Source of the DNA: Flavobacteriaceae bacterium
Lineage (GTDB): Bacteria; Bacteroidota; Bacteroidia; Flavobacteriales; Flavobacteriaceae
NCBI GenBank assembly: GCA_008081325.1
Contig: VMCO01000025.1
Location: forward strand, 1 to 9,552
Reading direction: 5' to 3'
DNA length: 9,552 bases
This document shows positions 7,405 through 9,552 of this stretch, one piece after another. A model generated the notes under the pieces. The model had not been told where the DNA came from and ran no database searches. It was given only the letters and a program-made list of their open reading frames with translations. Positions within the stretch are counted from its first letter, which is position 1; each line of letters begins with the position of its first letter. The position numbers were made by a program, and so were the translations under genes.

Positions 7405-8652
7405 ATGTCAAAAAAAATATTGATAGTAGGTGGCGGTATAATTGGTATATGTTCTGCATATTACCTGTCAAAGAGCGGTCATGATGTAACAATTATTGAC
7501 AAATTCGGAATGAATAGCGGTGCATCATATGTAAATGCTGGATATTTATCACCTGGCCATATAATACCTTTAGCAGCCCCTGGTGTAATTAAACAAGGAT
7601 TAAAATGGATGTTTAATTCTTCAAGTCCATTTTATGTTGAACCCAGGATAAATTTAGATTTTTTTAAATGGTTATATGCATTTAATAAGTCATGTTCCAA
7701 TAGTAATGTAGAAAATTCTATTCTTCCTATAATTGAAATATCACTTTTGAGTCAAGATTTATTAAAAGACATTAAGAATAAAAACAAAATGAATTTTCAT
7801 TATGATCAAAAAGGGTTGTTGATGTTATGTAAAACTGAAAAATCTCTTGAAAAGGAAAAAGATGTAGTTGATTTGGCTGTTCAAAATGGTTTAAGGGCAA
7901 AAATTTTAAATCAAAATGAAATAAAGGTTCTTGAACCCAATGTGAAAATAGATTCGATAGGAGCAGCATATTTTTATTGCGATCATCACACTACACCTGG
8001 TGAATTAATTACTGAACTAAAAGATTATATTAAGAAAAAGGGAGTAAAATGTATCACTAATACTGAAATTGATTCTTTTAATATTAAAAACAGTAAAATT
8101 GAATCTGTTAATATTTTAGATAAAAAATTAAGTTTTGACGAATACGTATTGTCAGCAGGTACATGGACTTCTAAATTATGTAAAAAGTTAGGAATTGATC
8201 TGTTACTTCAAGCGGGAAAAGGCTATAGTGTAAATCATTTGTCAAAAACCAAAATTTCCTGTCCTGCAATTTTGGTCGAACCAAAATGTGCAATAACACC
8301 AATGAATGGATTTACAAGATATTCTGGAACCATGGAAATTTCCTCAATTAATAATAGGATAAGAAAAAACAGAGTTAATGCAATATGTGATGCTGTAGAG
8401 TCATTCTATCCTTCTGTTAAAATTCCAACAACTGAAAGGAATAATGCTGATTATGGATTTAGACCTATTTCAGCTGATGGTGTTCCATATATTGGTAGGA
8501 CCAAAAAGCTAGATAATGTTATCATAGCTACAGGTCATGCTATGATGGGTTGGAGCATGAGCACTGGAACAGGAAAAATTGTTTCTGAAATTATTGACAA
8601 TAAAAAAACAAGTATAAATATCGACAGATTTAATCCAAATAGAAAATTTTAA
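7405..8652 (+). CDS. FAD-dependent D-amino-acid dehydrogenase, probable cis-4-hydroxy-D-proline dehydrogenase
   Basis: This encodes a 415-residue DadA-like flavoprotein. The N-terminus ILIVGGGIIGICSAYYL holds the dinucleotide-binding GxGxxG (9-14), with an acidic residue (D32) ending the second strand to bind the FAD ribose. NAGYLSPGHIIPLAAPG follows, typical of the DadA group. The C-terminus has YGFRPISADGVPYIG and ATGHAMMGWSMSTGTGK, which close the FAD site. The likely reaction is oxidation of cis-4-hydroxy-D-proline to 1-pyrroline-4-hydroxy-2-carboxylate, passing electrons to the respiratory chain at the inner membrane rather than to oxygen. It is a single-chain form; no partner subunits of the heterotrimeric type are seen. 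The start is 1 bp after the epimerase stop. The stop codon overlaps that of the convergent aminotransferase at 8649-8652. General D-amino-acid or D-proline oxidation is the alternative. Confidence 0.86.
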   Translation: MSKKILIVGGGIIGICSAYYLSKSGHDVTIIDKFGMNSGASYVNAGYLSPGHIIPLAAPGVIKQGLKWMFNSSSPFYVEPRINLDFFKWLYAFNKSCSNSNVENSILPIIEISLLSQDLLKDIKNKNKMNFHYDQKGLLMLCKTEKSLEKEKDVVDLAVQNGLRAKILNQNEIKVLEPNVKIDSIGAAYFYCDHHTTPGELITELKDYIKKKGVKCITNTEIDSFNIKNSKIESVNILDKKLSFDEYVLSAGTWTSKLCKKLGIDLLLQAGKGYSVNHLSKTKISCPAILVEPKCAITPMNGFTRYSGTMEISSINNRIRKNRVNAICDAVESFYPSVKIPTTERNNADYGFRPISADGVPYIGRTKKLDNVIIATGHAMMGWSMSTGTGKIVSEIIDNKKTSINIDRFNPNRKF

Positions 8653-9431
8653 TCTGATGCCATAAAATTTTCTGCAAATACTTTTTCTAGAAGTATTATT
8701 AGTTTTTTTGAATCTTCGATTGAGAAGATTAACGGTGGTTTTATTTTTATAACATTTTTATCTATACCATCATTACTCATAAGAACTCCCAGTTCTTTCA
8801 TTCTATTCACTAAGTAGGCTGCTTTTCTAGCTTCAGGATTTAAATTTTTATCAACTAATTCTAAACCTAAAAATAAACCCCTCCCCCTGACATCACCAAT
8901 GATTGGGTGTTTTTTCGACAATTTTTTTAATTCATTTTTTAGATAACTACCTGTTCTTTGTGCATTCTCTTGTAGGTTTTTATTTTCAATTTCATTCAGC
9001 ACCTCGTTTGCAATAATGCATGAAACAGGATTACCTCCAAAAGAACTAAAAAATTCTAAACCATTATCAAATTTTTTTGAAATTTCATTTGTACAAACAA
9101 CCGCTCCTATTGGATGGCCATTTCCCATTGGTTTACCTAAAGTTACTATATCAGGAATTACATCATGCAATTCAAATCCCCAAAATTTTTCACCAACCCT
9201 GCCAAAGCCTGTTTGAACTTCATCAGCTATTAAAAGTATGTTGTACTTATCCAATACTTTTTTACAATTTTTCAAAAAACTATCAGGCATCTCAATTTGT
9301 CCACCACAACTAATTATTGGTTCAAAAATCATGGCACTAATTTTTTTGTTTAATTTATTAGCTTTTAATATTACTTTTTCAAATTCATCAAAGTATTTTT
9401 TTGCAGCATCCTTTCCTCTAAATTTCCCTGA
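8649..9431 (-). CDS. Class III aminotransferase, C-terminal part only (N-terminal half missing)
   Basis: Read on the minus strand, this is the C-terminal part of a PLP-dependent class III aminotransferase. From the Met at 9332-9330, ADEVQTGFGRVG (36-47) carries the aspartate that contacts the PLP ring nitrogen, LGKPMGNGHP (65-74) carries the PLP lysine K67, and FFSSFGGNPVSC and GDVRGRGLFLG follow. It most resembles the AGXT2/phospholyase-like branch, often fused in Bacteroidota to kinase and M23 domains, but the substrate cannot be named. Convincing homology continues upstream to GKFRGKDAAKKY near 9430 and then fades, and the frame ends at a TGA at 9512-9510. No ATG, GTG or TTG lies between that stop and 9332, and a protein starting at 9332 would lack about half the usual 430 residues, including much of the PLP phosphate-binding region. 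It is therefore either a broken gene or an intact gene cut by a chimeric join. Confidence 0.78.
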   Translation of the reverse strand, partial: SGKFRGKDAAKKYFDEFEKVILKANKLNKKISAMIFEPIISCGGQIEMPDSFLKNCKKVLDKYNILLIADEVQTGFGRVGEKFWGFELHDVIPDIVTLGKPMGNGHPIGAVVCTNEISKKFDNGLEFFSSFGGNPVSCIIANEVLNEIENKNLQENAQRTGSYLKNELKKLSKKHPIIGDVRGRGLFLGLELVDKNLNPEARKAAYLVNRMKELGVLMSNDGIDKNVIKIKPPLIFSIEDSKKLIILLEKVFAENFMASD

Positions 9432-9552
9432 TTCAACATGATTATTTGTAGAGCTTACACTATTTTCGTCAACATTACAAGTTGTTGGAATTTTAACCGG
9501 AGAAATTGCTCAAATTAATGTACCAAACGGAGTTATTAATTTTGAAATAATT
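9432..9552. other. Unassigned tail beyond the aminotransferase break
   Basis: This 121-bp stretch should encode the middle of the aminotransferase on the minus strand, but none of the three minus frames shows the expected sequence and all contain stops. On the plus strand one frame is open from 9442 to the window end (37 codons, no clear start). It reads like beta-rich protein, for example VVGILTGEIAQINVPNGV. I do not recognise it. It may belong to another locus joined here by rearrangement or assembly. Confidence 0.4.

Noticed and set aside
9016..9441. Several short plus-strand open frames opposite the aminotransferase
   Set aside because: They are antisense to strongly conserved aminotransferase sequence and show no recognisable domain.
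1..9552. CRISPR array, tRNA or rRNA genes, insertion sequence ends
   Set aside because: I saw no regularly spaced repeats, no cloverleaf-like or rRNA sequence, no transposase and no terminal inverted repeats.

Overview
The window is AT-rich (roughly 70% A+T by eye) and fits the Bacteroidota, most likely a marine or other low-GC flavobacterium. Three things point there: a Bacteroidota-style TonB C-terminal domain beside ruvC and hemW, a short lipoprotein signal ending in a cysteine, and weak or absent Shine-Dalgarno sequences. Genus-level placement cannot be made from the sequence alone.

Layout. (1) Positions 1-2131, plus strand: the 3' end of a TonB-like protein, then ruvC (Holliday junction resolvase), then hemW (radical SAM heme chaperone). 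These are tightly packed housekeeping genes. The hemW frame has no ATG, GTG or TTG start compatible with its iron-sulfur motif; the only sensible start is an ATA that overlaps the ruvC stop codon. (2) Positions 2132-2184: a 53-bp A-rich spacer. (3) Positions 2185-8652, plus strand: a five-gene operon-like block with gaps of 2, 20, -8 and 1 bp. In order it encodes a DHDPS-family deaminase, an aldehyde dehydrogenase, a DUF885 lipoprotein, a proline-racemase-family epimerase with two catalytic cysteines, and a DadA-like FAD dehydrogenase. (4) Positions 8649-9431, minus strand: the C-terminal part of a class III aminotransferase, convergent with the operon and overlapping it by 4 bp. Its N-terminal half is absent; recognisable homology stops near 9431 and the frame hits a TGA at 9510-9512. 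(5) Positions 9432-9552: unexplained sequence that may be the far side of a rearrangement or of a chimeric join.

How it works together. Four of the five operon genes form the known aerobic route for trans-4-hydroxy-L-proline. The epimerase makes cis-4-hydroxy-D-proline, the FAD dehydrogenase makes 1-pyrroline-4-hydroxy-2-carboxylate, the DHDPS-family enzyme deaminates this to 2-oxoglutarate semialdehyde, and the aldehyde dehydrogenase yields 2-oxoglutarate for the TCA cycle. The fifth gene, a predicted exported metallopeptidase-like lipoprotein, sits in the middle of the block and overlaps the epimerase gene. I infer that it may release hydroxyproline from peptides, for example from collagen-like material. 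No dedicated transporter or regulator is visible.
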